Shown here: positions 27,328 through 36,609 of the stretch, piece by piece
How positions within the stretch are numbered: the stretch's first letter is position 1
Layout of the letters: the number at the start of each line of letters is the position of its first letter
NCBI RefSeq assembly: GCF_009380215.1
Contig: NZ_WHUG01000016.1
Coordinates: 62,001 to 126,000 of the forward strand
Source of the DNA: Rugamonas aquatica
Lineage (GTDB): Bacteria; Pseudomonadota; Gammaproteobacteria; Burkholderiales; Burkholderiaceae_D
Length of the DNA: 64,000 bases
Direction of reading: 5' to 3'
Translations under genes and position numbers: made by a program
Notes under the pieces: model-generated
Database searches by the model: none
What the model was told of the DNA's origin: nothing
Seen by the model: only the letters and a program-made list of their open reading frames with translations

Positions 27328-28698
27328 TCAGACGTGCAGCAGCAGGTGCTCACGCTCCCACGGGCTGATGACGGTCATGAATTCCTGATGCTCCAGATCC
27401 TTGATCGCGGAGTAGACGTCGATGAAGCGGTCACCCAGAACGCTGCGCAGCTTGTCCTCGCCGCGCAGCAGTTGCAGCGCTTCCGGCAAGCCTTGCGGCA
27501 GTTCGACCATCAAATCGTAGGCGCTGCCGACGGTCATCGGCGTCGGCTCCAGCTGCTCGGTCATGCCAAGGTAGCCGCAGGCCAGCGTGACCGCCAGCGC
27601 CAGGTACGGGTTGGCGTCCGCGCCGATGATGCGGTTCTCCACGCGGCGATCCTGCACACCCGATTCCGGCACACGGAAACCGACGGTACGGTTGTCCATG
27701 CCCCACTGGATGTTGATCGGCGCAGCCGTGTGGCGCACGATGCGGCGGTACGAATTCACATACGGCGCGACGATCGCCATCGCCGACGGCATGTAGCGTT
27801 GCAGACCGCCGATGTAGTGCTTGAAGATCGGCGCGGCCGAGCCATCGTCCGCGCTGAAGATGTTCTTGCCGGTCTTCAGATCGACCACGCTCTGGTGCAC
27901 GTGCATCGCGGAACCCGGTTCGCCCGCCATCGGCTTGGCCATGAAGGTTGCGTACATATCGTGCTTGAGCGCCGCCTCGCGCAAGGTGCGCTTGAAGAAG
28001 AACACCTTGTCGGCCAGGCCGAGCGGATCGCCGTGCAGGAAGTTGATTTCCATCTGGCCGGCACCGATTTCGTGAATCAGCGTGTCGACGTCGAGGTTCA
28101 TCAGGTCGCAGTAATCGTAGATGTCTTCGAACAGCGGATCGAACTCGTTCACCGCATCGATGCTGTAGACCTGGCGGCTAGTTTCCGCACGGCCGCTGCG
28201 GCCGATAGGCGGTTTCAAAGGCAGATCGGGATCGCTGTTCTTGGCGGTCAGGTAGAACTCCAGTTCCGGCGCCACGACAGGTTTCCAGCCTTTGTCGGCA
28301 TACAGCTTGAGCACGCGGCGCAGCACGGAGCGCGGCGCGAAATCGACCAGGCGGCCGTCGGAGAAATAGCAGTCGTGGATCACCTGCGCGGTCGGATCGG
28401 TGGCCCACGGCACCATGGTGATGGTGGTCGGATCGGCCTTCAGTATCATGTCGCGGTCGGTGGTGGAGATGGCGCGGTCGTAGCCTGCGTCCTCCACCGG
28501 GTAGTTGCCGGTCACGGTCATGCCCAGCACCGCTTCGGGGATGCGCATGCCGCGCTCCTGGGTGAACTTACCGCGCGGGAGGATCTTCCCGCGTGCCACG
28601 CCGGTCAAGTCGGGGACCAGGCATTCAATTTCGGTGACGTGCTTCTCGTTGAGCCACAGGTCCATGTCGGTATAAGTAAAATTTTCGCGGATTGCCAT
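27328..28698 (-). CDS. puuA: Gamma-glutamylputrescine synthetase (PuuA), copy 1
   Basis: PuuA ligates glutamate to putrescine with ATP in the gamma-glutamyl putrescine pathway. The 456-aa protein has VAPELEFYLT, HEIGAGQMEINFLHGDPLGL, FMAKPMAGEPGSAMHVHQS, NRTVGFRVPESGVQDRRVEN and ADANPYLALA. It is a near-twin of the product at 35188-36558 over its whole length. It lies 15 bases downstream of puuD and 21 bases upstream of the SpuC-like gene. Confidence 0.9.
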   Translation of the reverse strand: MAIRENFTYTDMDLWLNEKHVTEIECLVPDLTGVARGKILPRGKFTQERGMRIPEAVLGMTVTGNYPVEDAGYDRAISTTDRDMILKADPTTITMVPWATDPTAQVIHDCYFSDGRLVDFAPRSVLRRVLKLYADKGWKPVVAPELEFYLTAKNSDPDLPLKPPIGRSGRAETSRQVYSIDAVNEFDPLFEDIYDYCDLMNLDVDTLIHEIGAGQMEINFLHGDPLGLADKVFFFKRTLREAALKHDMYATFMAKPMAGEPGSAMHVHQSVVDLKTGKNIFSADDGSAAPIFKHYIGGLQRYMPSAMAIVAPYVNSYRRIVRHTAAPINIQWGMDNRTVGFRVPESGVQDRRVENRIIGADANPYLALAVTLACGYLGMTEQLEPTPMTVGSAYDLMVELPQGLPEALQLLRGEDKLRSVLGDRFIDVYSAIKDLEHQEFMTVISPWEREHLLLHV

Positions 28699-28713
28699 GG
28701 TTCTCTCTCTTTT

Positions 28714-29466
28714 TTAGCGTTGATTTTTATAGTTGCGGCAGGCCTCGCCGAAGGCCTTGAATAATTTGACGGAATCGGGGTTCTCCGTCAGGCGCCACTC
28801 TGGATGCCACTGTACCGCGAGCGCAAAACTCTTGGCGTCTGCTACGCGGTAGGCTTCCACCAGGCCGTCGTCAGCGCGTGCTTCCACGGCCAGCGATGGC
28901 GCCAGTTGGGCGATGCCCTGGCCATGCAGCGAATTGACCATGATTTCCGAAGCGCCGCCCAGAATGCGCGCCAGTTGACCGTCCGGCTCCAGCAGCACGC
29001 GATGCGACGCTGCGTATTGCTGCTCCAACGGCTGGTCTTTGCGCTCGCGGTGATCGGCCATGCCGGCCACGTTGTGCACCGCCTGGTGCAGCGTGCCGCC
29101 CAGCGCCACGTTCACTTCCTGAAAGCCGCGGCATATCGCCAGCAGCGGTATGCCGCGCTTGAGCGCCGCCCGAATGAAAGGCAGCGTGGTGGCGTCGCGC
29201 GCCGCGTCCTGCGGCAGCGACGGTTCCAGCACTTCCTGCCCATACAGGCCGGCGTGCACGTTGGAAGGTGAGCCGGTCAGCATGACGCCGTCGGCCAGCG
29301 CCAGCAGCGCTTCAAAATCCGTGGCCGCGCCCAGGGCCGGCATGATGAGCGGCGTGCAGCCCGCCCCGTCGGCCACTGCGGCGACATATTTGAACTGGGC
29401 CGTGTGGTTGGCATGGGCGCCGATCTGGTTCACACAGGCGGGGACAATGACAATTGGGCTACGCAT
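28714..29466 (-). CDS. puuD: Gamma-glutamyl-gamma-aminobutyrate hydrolase (PuuD), class I glutamine amidotransferase fold
   Basis: PuuD cleaves gamma-glutamyl-GABA to glutamate and GABA. The 250-aa protein has the nucleophile Cys in LLAICRGFQEVNVALGG and the His-Glu partner pair in VQWHPEW, with NSLHGQGIAQLAP. It is the first gene of the minus-strand polyamine operon and diverges from the MocR regulator, which probably controls it across the 75-bp gap. Confidence 0.9.
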   Translation of the reverse strand: MRSPIVIVPACVNQIGAHANHTAQFKYVAAVADGAGCTPLIMPALGAATDFEALLALADGVMLTGSPSNVHAGLYGQEVLEPSLPQDAARDATTLPFIRAALKRGIPLLAICRGFQEVNVALGGTLHQAVHNVAGMADHRERKDQPLEQQYAASHRVLLEPDGQLARILGGASEIMVNSLHGQGIAQLAPSLAVEARADDGLVEAYRVADAKSFALAVQWHPEWRLTENPDSVKLFKAFGEACRNYKNQR

Positions 29467-29541
29467 GTCTTCATCATATGCCTATTTTGGTATCATTGTG
29501 AGTGCCACTTGTTTAAAATTGATGGAACCACTTTGAGTATC

Positions 29542-31053
29542 ATGCCGCATCCCCTGTCGCCCACTTCCGATCTGCTAGCCCAAACGCTGGCACTATCCGG
29601 CTTCCATCCGCGCCTGCCGCAGCAGCGCCGTTTGTACGAGGCGGCCAAGAGCGCCATCCACCGCCAGCTGCTGGGCGCGGGCAGCAAACTGCCGTCCAGC
29701 CGCGACCTGGCGCGTGATCTCGGCATCTCGCGCAACACGGTGATCGCGGCGTTCGAACAGCTGGCGGCCGAGGGCTACGTCACCAGCGCGATGGGCAGCG
29801 GCACCTACGTGGCGGACCTGCAGGCGCAACGCGCCAGCATGCGCGGTTCGGGGCCGGCGCCGCGTGGATCGTCGCAGGGCCGCGCCGCGCGCTTGTCCAA
29901 ACGGGGCCGCGAGTTGACCAGCTTTGCGGCCGGCCCGCGTTTCGAGATCCAGCCCTTCGCACCGGGCGAGGATGATTTTTCGTCCTTCCCCTTCAAGCTG
30001 TGGCAGCGGCTGCAAAACCGCATCTGGCGCGAGGCGCGCACCGACCTGCTGGACTACGGCCAGTCCGGCGGCCACCTGCCGCTGCGCCAGGCCATCACCG
30101 AATATCTGCGCCTGTCACGCTCCGTGAAAGTGACGGTGGATCAGGTGATGATTACAGCCGGCACCCAACAATCGCTGGACCTGTGCGCGCAGTTGCTGGC
30201 CGATGCCGGCGACACCGCCTGGGTCGAAGATCCGGGCTACTGGGGCGCGCGCCGCGTATTCCAGTCACGCGAACTGAAACTGCATCCGATCGCGGTCGAC
30301 GACGACGGTATGGTGCTGAAGGAGTCCGACCTCGCCACCAAGCCGCGCCTGATCTATGCAACGCCGTCGCACCAATATCCGACGGGCTCCGTCATGAGTC
30401 TGGCCCGCCGACGCGAGCTGCTGAACATCGCCGTGCGCAAAGATGCGTGGATACTGGAGGACGACTACGACAGCGAATTCCGCTACACCGGCCGGCCGCT
30501 GGCCGCCCTGCAAGGCCTGGACATCGACGACCGCGTGCTCTACATGGGCACCTTCTCCAAGGTGCTCTACCCCGGCATCAAGGTCGGCTACCTGGTGGTG
30601 CCGCCGGCGCTGGTCGATGGCTTCAAGAGCGCGCTGTACGACCTTCAGCGCCCCGGCCAACTGACGGTGCAGGCGGTGCTGGCGGACTTTATCGCGCTGG
30701 GCCACTTCACCACCCACATCCGCAAGATACGCCAGACCTACGGCGCCCGCCGCGAACTGCTGCGCCGCACGCTGGTGCAACAGCTCACGCCTCGCCTCGG
30801 CGGCAAGGTGACGATCTCCAGCGAAGAATCCGGCCTGCATCTGGTGGTGCAGCTGCCCGACGACGCCGACGATGTGGCGCTGGAAGCGGCTGCCGCCGCT
30901 GCGGACATCCGCGTCAAGGCGCTATCGACCTATTACCTCGCGCAGCCGACCCGGCGCGGCCTGCTGGTCGGCTACGCCTACTGCACGCCGGAGAAGATCG
31001 CCCACTACGGCCGCATCCTGGCGGACCTGATCGCAGACGGGGTGCAAGCATGA
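29542..31053 (+). CDS. MocR-type (GntR-aminotransferase fusion) transcriptional regulator
   Basis: This 503-aa regulator has an N-terminal GntR winged helix (LYEAAKSAIHRQLLGAGSKL, then DLARDLGISRNTVIAAFEQL) joined by a linker to a fold-type I aminotransferase domain. That domain has the PLP Asp in WILEDDYDSEF and the Schiff-base Lys in YMGTFSKVLYPGIK. MocR proteins sense PLP adducts of amino compounds. It diverges from puuD and is coupled (ATGA) to the MFS gene, so it is the likely regulator of the polyamine cluster. A TTG start 9 bases upstream is also possible. Confidence 0.88.
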   Translation: MPHPLSPTSDLLAQTLALSGFHPRLPQQRRLYEAAKSAIHRQLLGAGSKLPSSRDLARDLGISRNTVIAAFEQLAAEGYVTSAMGSGTYVADLQAQRASMRGSGPAPRGSSQGRAARLSKRGRELTSFAAGPRFEIQPFAPGEDDFSSFPFKLWQRLQNRIWREARTDLLDYGQSGGHLPLRQAITEYLRLSRSVKVTVDQVMITAGTQQSLDLCAQLLADAGDTAWVEDPGYWGARRVFQSRELKLHPIAVDDDGMVLKESDLATKPRLIYATPSHQYPTGSVMSLARRRELLNIAVRKDAWILEDDYDSEFRYTGRPLAALQGLDIDDRVLYMGTFSKVLYPGIKVGYLVVPPALVDGFKSALYDLQRPGQLTVQAVLADFIALGHFTTHIRKIRQTYGARRELLRRTLVQQLTPRLGGKVTISSEESGLHLVVQLPDDADDVALEAAAAAADIRVKALSTYYLAQPTRRGLLVGYAYCTPEKIAHYGRILADLIADGVQA

Positions 31054-32195
31054 AGACCATGCCATGGCGAGACTTCTGCGCGCTGGTCAGCAGCATCGGC
31101 GTGGTCGGGCTGGGACTGGGCGCCACCATCCCGTTGACGGCGCTGCGGCTGGACCAGCGCGGCATCGGCACCGACATCATCGGCATCATCACCGCCGCCA
31201 GCGCCTTCGGCATCCTGGCCGCCACGCCCTTCGTCTCGCGCTGGGTGGCACGCTACGGGCCGCGTGGCTGCATGCTAGGCGCCATCACTGCAAGCGCGCT
31301 GTCCACCGCGTTGATGGAAACGACCGACAACCTGCTGCTGTGGGGTCTTCTGCGCTTTGTATTCGGCGCCTGCATGGGCGTACTGTTCACCATCGGGGAG
31401 GCGTGGGTCAACCATCTTGCGCCAGTCAACTCGCGCGGACGCGTGGTCGCCATGTACACCACGGCGTTCACACTGTTCCAGCTGATAGGCCCTGCACTTG
31501 TGGCGGGCCTGGAGGGCAAGGTAGCGTGGCCGTTCGCCGCCTGCGGTGCGCTGTTCCTGCTCGCGCTGCCCGGCATGGCTCTGATCGCCGACGACGCGCA
31601 TCACGACGAGGACGAGCCGCACGTCTCGTGGCGCGCGGTGCTGCCGCGCATGCCGATGATCGCAGTCGGCGCGGCCTTCTTCGCGCTGTTCGACACGCTG
31701 GCATTGAGCCTGCTGCCGCTGTATGCGATCCGCCAGGGCATCGTCACCGAACTGGCGCTGCTGTCGGCCACGGTGGTGCTGGTCGGCGACACCGCGCTGC
31801 AATTCGCCTTCGGCTGGCTTGCCGACCATGTGGGACGGCGGCGCGTGCATACCGGCTGCGGCATCGCCGTCTGCGTGCTGCTGCCGCTGCTGCCCTTTGC
31901 GGCCGGCACGCCGTGGCTCTGGTGGATACTGCTGCTGATGCTGGGTGCTGTGGCGGGAGCGATCTACATGCTGTCGCTGGTGGCGTGCGGCGCGCGCTTC
32001 CAGGGACAATCGCTGGTCGCGGCCAGCGCCGTAGTCAATGCCAGTTGGGGTATCACCAGCAGCGGCGGGCCGCTGGTGACAGGTCTGTTGATGCAGATCG
32101 CCGGCATCAATGCGCTACCGGCGGTGCTATGGTGCGGCGCGGCGATCTTCGTCGCCTGCGCCTGGTGGGAACACAAACAGGGCTACGTGGATTAA
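31050..32195 (+). CDS. MFS transporter (YcaD-like)
   Basis: This 381-aa protein has about 12 hydrophobic helices, for example SSIGVVGLGLGATIPLTALR at the N-terminus and LALLSATVVLVGDTALQFAF in the second half. The MFS loop-2/3 basic motif appears as RWVARYGPRGCML, and LADHVGRRRVHTGC matches the second-half equivalent. The ATG overlaps the mocR stop. It may export or import an amine or amino acid under MocR control; the substrate is unknown. Its end overlaps the convergent potI gene by 4 bases. Confidence 0.82.
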   Translation: MKTMPWRDFCALVSSIGVVGLGLGATIPLTALRLDQRGIGTDIIGIITAASAFGILAATPFVSRWVARYGPRGCMLGAITASALSTALMETTDNLLLWGLLRFVFGACMGVLFTIGEAWVNHLAPVNSRGRVVAMYTTAFTLFQLIGPALVAGLEGKVAWPFAACGALFLLALPGMALIADDAHHDEDEPHVSWRAVLPRMPMIAVGAAFFALFDTLALSLLPLYAIRQGIVTELALLSATVVLVGDTALQFAFGWLADHVGRRRVHTGCGIAVCVLLPLLPFAAGTPWLWWILLLMLGAVAGAIYMLSLVACGARFQGQSLVAASAVVNASWGITSSGGPLVTGLLMQIAGINALPAVLWCGAAIFVACAWWEHKQGYVD

Positions 32196-33037
32196 CCCTT
32201 GGCCGCAGCAGCCACCTGCTTCTGGCGCAGGCGTTCGTTGCGGGCGATGTACAGGCTCGATGCGATCACGCCGATCGACACCACCAGGATGGTCAGTGCC
32301 GCCACCGCGTTCACGCGCGGATCGAGGCCGAGACGCGCACGAGAGAAGATCACGATAGGCATCGTCGACGAGCCGGGGCCGGACAGGAAGGCCGACAGCA
32401 CCACGTCGTCCAGCGACAGCGTGAACGTCAGCAGCCACGCGGAACCCAGCGCCTGCGTGATGTTCGGCAGCGTCACCAGGAAGAACACCTGGTACGGACG
32501 GCAGCCCAGGTCCATCGCCGCTTCCTCCAGCGACTTGTTCATCTCCTGAAGGCGCGACTGCACCACCACCGCCGCATAGGCCATGCCCAGCAAGGTGTGG
32601 CCAAGCCAGATCGTCACCAGGCCGCGCTCCGGGAAGCCGAAGGCCTTCTGCACCGACACCAGCATCAGCAGCAGCGACAGGCCGATAATCACTTCCGGCA
32701 TCACCAGCGGCGCACTGACCATGCCCGAGAACAGCGTACGGCCGGCGAAGCGCTGGTAGCGGTTCAGCACAAACGCCGCGAACGTTCCCAGCACCACCGA
32801 AGCGCAAGCCGTCAGCAGCGCGATGCGCAGCGACAGGCCGAAGCCGCTGATGATTTCCGAGTCGTTCATCAGCTCCGCATACCACTGGGTCGAGAAGCCG
32901 CTCCAGATCATGTCCTGGCGCGAGCTGTTAAACGAGAACACCACCAGCACCACGATGGGCAGGTAGAGGAACAGATAACCCAGCGACAGCCAGCCGCGCC
33001 CGAACCAGCGCTGCACGAAGTTGGAATGTCCTTTCAT
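32192..33037 (-). CDS. potI: Spermidine/putrescine ABC transporter permease
   Basis: This 281-aa inner-membrane permease has six hydrophobic helices and the ABC-permease EAA loop LEEAAMDLGCRPYQVFFLVT, which contacts the ATPase. It resembles PotI/PotC, the second permease of polyamine importers. Its start overlaps the end of potH (ATGA-type). It is the last gene of the potG-potH-potI set. Confidence 0.9.
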   Translation of the reverse strand: MKGHSNFVQRWFGRGWLSLGYLFLYLPIVVLVVFSFNSSRQDMIWSGFSTQWYAELMNDSEIISGFGLSLRIALLTACASVVLGTFAAFVLNRYQRFAGRTLFSGMVSAPLVMPEVIIGLSLLLMLVSVQKAFGFPERGLVTIWLGHTLLGMAYAAVVVQSRLQEMNKSLEEAAMDLGCRPYQVFFLVTLPNITQALGSAWLLTFTLSLDDVVLSAFLSGPGSSTMPIVIFSRARLGLDPRVNAVAALTILVVSIGVIASSLYIARNERLRQKQVAAAAKG

Positions 33038-33945
33038 GGGCGGGCCTCCTGCTCTGCCTTGTATTTATTGAAGATCGCCATCGGCACCAGGATCAGCAGG
33101 ATCACCACCACCGTCACCGAGGACGCCAGCGGCCAGTCGTTATTGGTGAAGAATTCGTCCCACAGCTGGCGGCCGATCATCAGCGTTTCCGGGCCGCCCA
33201 GCAGCTCGGGAATCACGTACTCGCCCACCGCCGGAATGAACACCAGCATGGTGCCGGCGATGATGCCGGACTTCGACAGCGGCACCGTGATGCGCCAGAA
33301 CGCCTGCATCGGCGTCGCGCCCAGGTCGGCCGCGGCCTCCAGAAAGCGCAGGTCCATCTTCACCAGGTTGGCGTACAGCGGCAGGATCATGAACGGCAGG
33401 TAGGCGTACACCATGCCGATAATGAGCGAGAACTGCGTGTTCATCAGATGCAGCGGCTCGTTGATCGCACCTATGCTGATCAGGAAGTGGTTCAGGATGC
33501 CGTTGTTGGCCAGGATGCCCTTCCATGCGTAGATGCGCAGCAGGAAGGAGGTCCAGAACGGCATCATCACCATCATCAGCAGCACCGGGCGAACGGTCGG
33601 CTTGGCGCGCGCCATGAAGTAGGCGAACGGGTAGCCGATGATGAGGCACAGCGAGGCCGTGATGGCGGCGAACTTGATGGAGTTCAGGTAGGTGATCGCA
33701 TACAGATCATCCTGCGCGATGAACAGGTAGTTGGATACCTTGACCTTGAGCGTGATGACGCCGTCGGCCAGCGTCATCAAGGTGCCGAAGGGGTTGCCGC
33801 CGGCGTCCGCCTCGGTGAAGCTGATGCGCATCACGATCAGGAACGGCACCAGGAAGGCGAACGTCAGCCACAGGAAAGGCACGGCGATCACCACGTTGCG
33901 GCCGGTGAGCCAGCGCCCGGTCAGCAGGTTCTTGAGAAATTTCAT
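33034..33945 (-). CDS. potH: Spermidine/putrescine ABC transporter permease
   Basis: The 303-aa permease has an N-terminal helix (VVIAVPFLWLTFAFLVPFLI), five more helices and the EAA loop LEAAADLGATPMQAFWRITV. It corresponds to PotH/PotB. The start at 33945 is preferred over upstream in-frame starts that encode only an Arg-rich, non-conserved leader overlapping the potG end. It follows potG by 14 bases. Confidence 0.9.
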   Translation of the reverse strand: MKFLKNLLTGRWLTGRNVVIAVPFLWLTFAFLVPFLIVMRISFTEADAGGNPFGTLMTLADGVITLKVKVSNYLFIAQDDLYAITYLNSIKFAAITASLCLIIGYPFAYFMARAKPTVRPVLLMMVMMPFWTSFLLRIYAWKGILANNGILNHFLISIGAINEPLHLMNTQFSLIIGMVYAYLPFMILPLYANLVKMDLRFLEAAADLGATPMQAFWRITVPLSKSGIIAGTMLVFIPAVGEYVIPELLGGPETLMIGRQLWDEFFTNNDWPLASSVTVVVILLILVPMAIFNKYKAEQEARP

Positions 33946-33959
33946 GGCTGCGCTCCGCC

Positions 33960-35081
33960 TTAGCTGGTCAGCACGACGACGTCGGCGCCGTCCCACCACG
34001 CGTAGACGCGCTGGTCGCGCTTGAGCGCCGATTCGTCATGGCGGGCCGCGTTGGTGCGCGAAACTTTCATCTCCATGCCGCTGTCGAGGCGCACGTGGTA
34101 CAGCGTCTCGTTGCCGAAGTAGGCCATCGCCGTGATCGTGCCCTGCACGCAGTTGTAGCCATCCTCGCTGGCGTTGGCGCGCTGCGCCGCGGTCGGCGCC
34201 TCTGCCTGCACGGCGATCTTCTCGGGACGCACGGCCACCGACACCGCCATGCCCATCGTGCCGGTGATGCCGTGGGTGACGTAGTGGCGGCCTTCCGGCG
34301 TTTCGATGATGACGTGGTCCGGTTCATCGACCGACACGCTGCCGTTGAACATATTGACGCTGCCGATGAAGTCCGCGACAAAGCGGCAGTTCGGCGTTTC
34401 GTAGATTTCACCCGGCGCGCCCACCTGCAGGATGCGGCCTTCGCTCATCACCGCGATGCGGGTCGCCATGCTCATGGCTTCGTCCTGGTCGTGCGTCACC
34501 ATCACGCAGGTCACGCCCACTTCCTCGATGATGCCGACCAGCTCCATCTGCGTGCGTTCGCGCAGCTTCTTGTCCAGGGCGCCCAGCGGCTCGTCCAGCA
34601 GCAGCAACTGCGGACGCTTGGCCAGGCTGCGCGCCAGCGCCACGCGCTGCTGCTGGCCGCCGGACAGCTGGTGCGGCTTGCGCTTGCCGTAGGCGGTCAG
34701 CTGCACCAATGCCAGCATCTGCTCAACGCGGGCGGCGATTTCGTCCTTCGGCAGGCCGTCGCGGCGCAGGCCGAAGGCGATGTTGTCCCACACCGTCAGG
34801 TGCGGGAACAGCGCGTACGACTGGAACATCATGTTGATCGGGCGCTCGTACGGTGGCACGCCGACGATGTCCTTGCCACCCAGCGTGATCTGGCCCTGGG
34901 TCGGCGTTTCGAAACCGGCCAGCATGCGCAGCAGCGTGGACTTGCCGCAGCCGGAACTACCCAGCAGCGCAAAGATCTCGCCCTTGTTGATCGCCACCGA
35001 CACATCGTTGACGGCGCGGACGCCGTCGAATTCCTTAACCAGGTTGCGGATCAGCAGGAAGGGTTCTCGCTCTTGGGTCAT
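33960..35081 (-). CDS. potG: Spermidine/putrescine ABC transporter ATP-binding protein
   Basis: This 373-aa ATPase powers polyamine uptake. It shows Walker A GSSGCGKSTLLRMLAGF, the Q-loop MFQSYALFPHLTVWDNIAFG, signature LSGGQQQRVALARSLAKRP, Walker B LLLLDEPLGALD and the H-loop CVMVTHDQDEAMS. A C-terminal TOBE domain follows. An AT-rich 106-bp gap separates it from the puuA-like gene upstream and probably holds a promoter. No periplasmic binding protein gene accompanies it in the window. Confidence 0.93.
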   Translation of the reverse strand: MTQEREPFLLIRNLVKEFDGVRAVNDVSVAINKGEIFALLGSSGCGKSTLLRMLAGFETPTQGQITLGGKDIVGVPPYERPINMMFQSYALFPHLTVWDNIAFGLRRDGLPKDEIAARVEQMLALVQLTAYGKRKPHQLSGGQQQRVALARSLAKRPQLLLLDEPLGALDKKLRERTQMELVGIIEEVGVTCVMVTHDQDEAMSMATRIAVMSEGRILQVGAPGEIYETPNCRFVADFIGSVNMFNGSVSVDEPDHVIIETPEGRHYVTHGITGTMGMAVSVAVRPEKIAVQAEAPTAAQRANASEDGYNCVQGTITAMAYFGNETLYHVRLDSGMEMKVSRTNAARHDESALKRDQRVYAWWDGADVVVLTS

Positions 35082-35187
35082 GTTATTAAAATATAAATGA
35101 TATTAATAATATTACGGGAAAACCCGTGAAAAGTAGGCCGACCGCAGGCCGCGCGCTTGGTCGAACCCGTGATTATAAATGACGCAA

Positions 35188-36558
35188 TCACACATGCAAC
35201 AGCAGGTGCTCCCGCTCCCACGGGCTGATGACGGTCATGAACTCCTGATGCTCCAGTTCCTTGATCGCCGTGTAGACGTCGATGAAGCGTTCGCCCAGCA
35301 CATCGCGCAGCCGGTCCTCGCGCCGCAGCAGCTCCAGCGCCTGCGGCAGCCCTTGCGGCAGCTCGAACAGATGGTCGTAGGCGCTGCCGGTGGTCATGGG
35401 CGTCGGCTCCAGCTGGTCCACCAGGCCCAGGTAGCCGCAGGCCAGCGTCACCGCCATCGCCAGGTAGGGATTGGCGTCGGCGCCGATGATGCGGTTCTCC
35501 ACCCGGCGCTGTTCGACGCCCGATATCGGAATGCGGAAGCCCACGGTGCGGTTGTCGATGCCCCACTGGATATTGATCGGCGCGGCCGTGTGGCGCACGA
35601 TGCGGCGGTAGGAGTTCACATACGGCGCCATGATCGCCATCACCGCCGGCGTGTAGCGCTGCAGGCCGCCGATATAGTGGCGGAAGTGCGCCGACGGCGA
35701 ACCGTCCGCCGCGCTGAAGATATTGCGGCCAGTGGCGGCGTCGCTCACGCTCTGGTGCACATGCATCGCCGATCCCGGCTCGCCCGCCATCGGTTTGGCC
35801 ATGAAGGTGGCGTACATATCGTGCTTGAGCGCCGCCTCGCGCAAGGTGCGCTTGAAGTAGAAGACGTTGTCGGCCAAGGCCAGTGCGTCGCCGTGCTGGA
35901 AGTTCAGGCCCATCTGGCCGGCGCCGGTTTCGTGGATCAGCGTGTCGACGTCGAGGTTCATCAGCGCGCAGTAGTCGTAGATATCCTCGAACAGCGGATC
36001 GAATTCGTTGACGGCGTCGATGCTGTAGACCTGGCGGCTGGTCTCGGCACGGCCGCTGCGGCCCACCGGCGCCTTCAGCGGCAGGTCGGGATCGATGTTC
36101 TTCTCGGTCAGGTAGAACTCCAGCTCCGGCCCCACCACCGGCGTCCAGCCGCGGTCCGCGTACAGCTTGAGCACGCGCCGCAGCACCGAGCGCGGGGCGA
36201 AATCGACCAGCGTGCCGTCGGCGAAGTAGCAATCGTGGATGACTTGCGCGGTCGGGTCGATGGCCCAGGGGACTTTGGTGATGCTGCCGGGGTCCGCGCG
36301 CAGTATCATGTCGCGGTCCGTTGAAGAGATGGCGCGGTCGTAGGCCGCGTTCTCGGTAGGGTAGTTGCCGGTGACGGTCATGCCCAGCACCGCCTCGGGG
36401 ATGCGCATGCCGCGCTCCTGGGTGAATTTGGCGCGCGGCAGGATCTTCCCGCGCGCCACGCCCGTCAGATCGGGCACCAGGCATTCAATTTCAGTGACGC
36501 GATTCTCGTTGAGCCACTGGTCCATATCGGCATCGGAGAAATTTTCACGGATAGACAT
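35188..36558 (-). CDS. puuA: Gamma-glutamylputrescine synthetase (PuuA), copy 2
   Basis: This 456-aa ligase has the same length as the product at 27328 and is nearly identical in long stretches, such as FMAKPMAGEPGSAMHVHQS and the C-terminal FMTVISPWEREHLLLHV. Differences include VGPELEFYLT for VAPELEFYLT and QMGLNFQHG for QMEINFLHG. The second exchanges Glu for Gly in a motif where Glu normally binds metal or substrate, so specificity may differ. It precedes potG on the same strand, coupling putrescine uptake to glutamylation. Confidence 0.88.
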   Translation of the reverse strand: MSIRENFSDADMDQWLNENRVTEIECLVPDLTGVARGKILPRAKFTQERGMRIPEAVLGMTVTGNYPTENAAYDRAISSTDRDMILRADPGSITKVPWAIDPTAQVIHDCYFADGTLVDFAPRSVLRRVLKLYADRGWTPVVGPELEFYLTEKNIDPDLPLKAPVGRSGRAETSRQVYSIDAVNEFDPLFEDIYDYCALMNLDVDTLIHETGAGQMGLNFQHGDALALADNVFYFKRTLREAALKHDMYATFMAKPMAGEPGSAMHVHQSVSDAATGRNIFSAADGSPSAHFRHYIGGLQRYTPAVMAIMAPYVNSYRRIVRHTAAPINIQWGIDNRTVGFRIPISGVEQRRVENRIIGADANPYLAMAVTLACGYLGLVDQLEPTPMTTGSAYDHLFELPQGLPQALELLRREDRLRDVLGERFIDVYTAIKELEHQEFMTVISPWEREHLLLHV

Positions 36559-36609
36559 GTTCGCTCTCTGTGGTCATGATCAAGCGATCGATAGTCTAAT
36601 TTACCATGT

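Noticed and set aside
35114..35127. Hairpin ACGGG-AAAA-CCCGT upstream of potG as a terminator
   Set aside because: Only five base pairs and no T run on either side; too weak to call.
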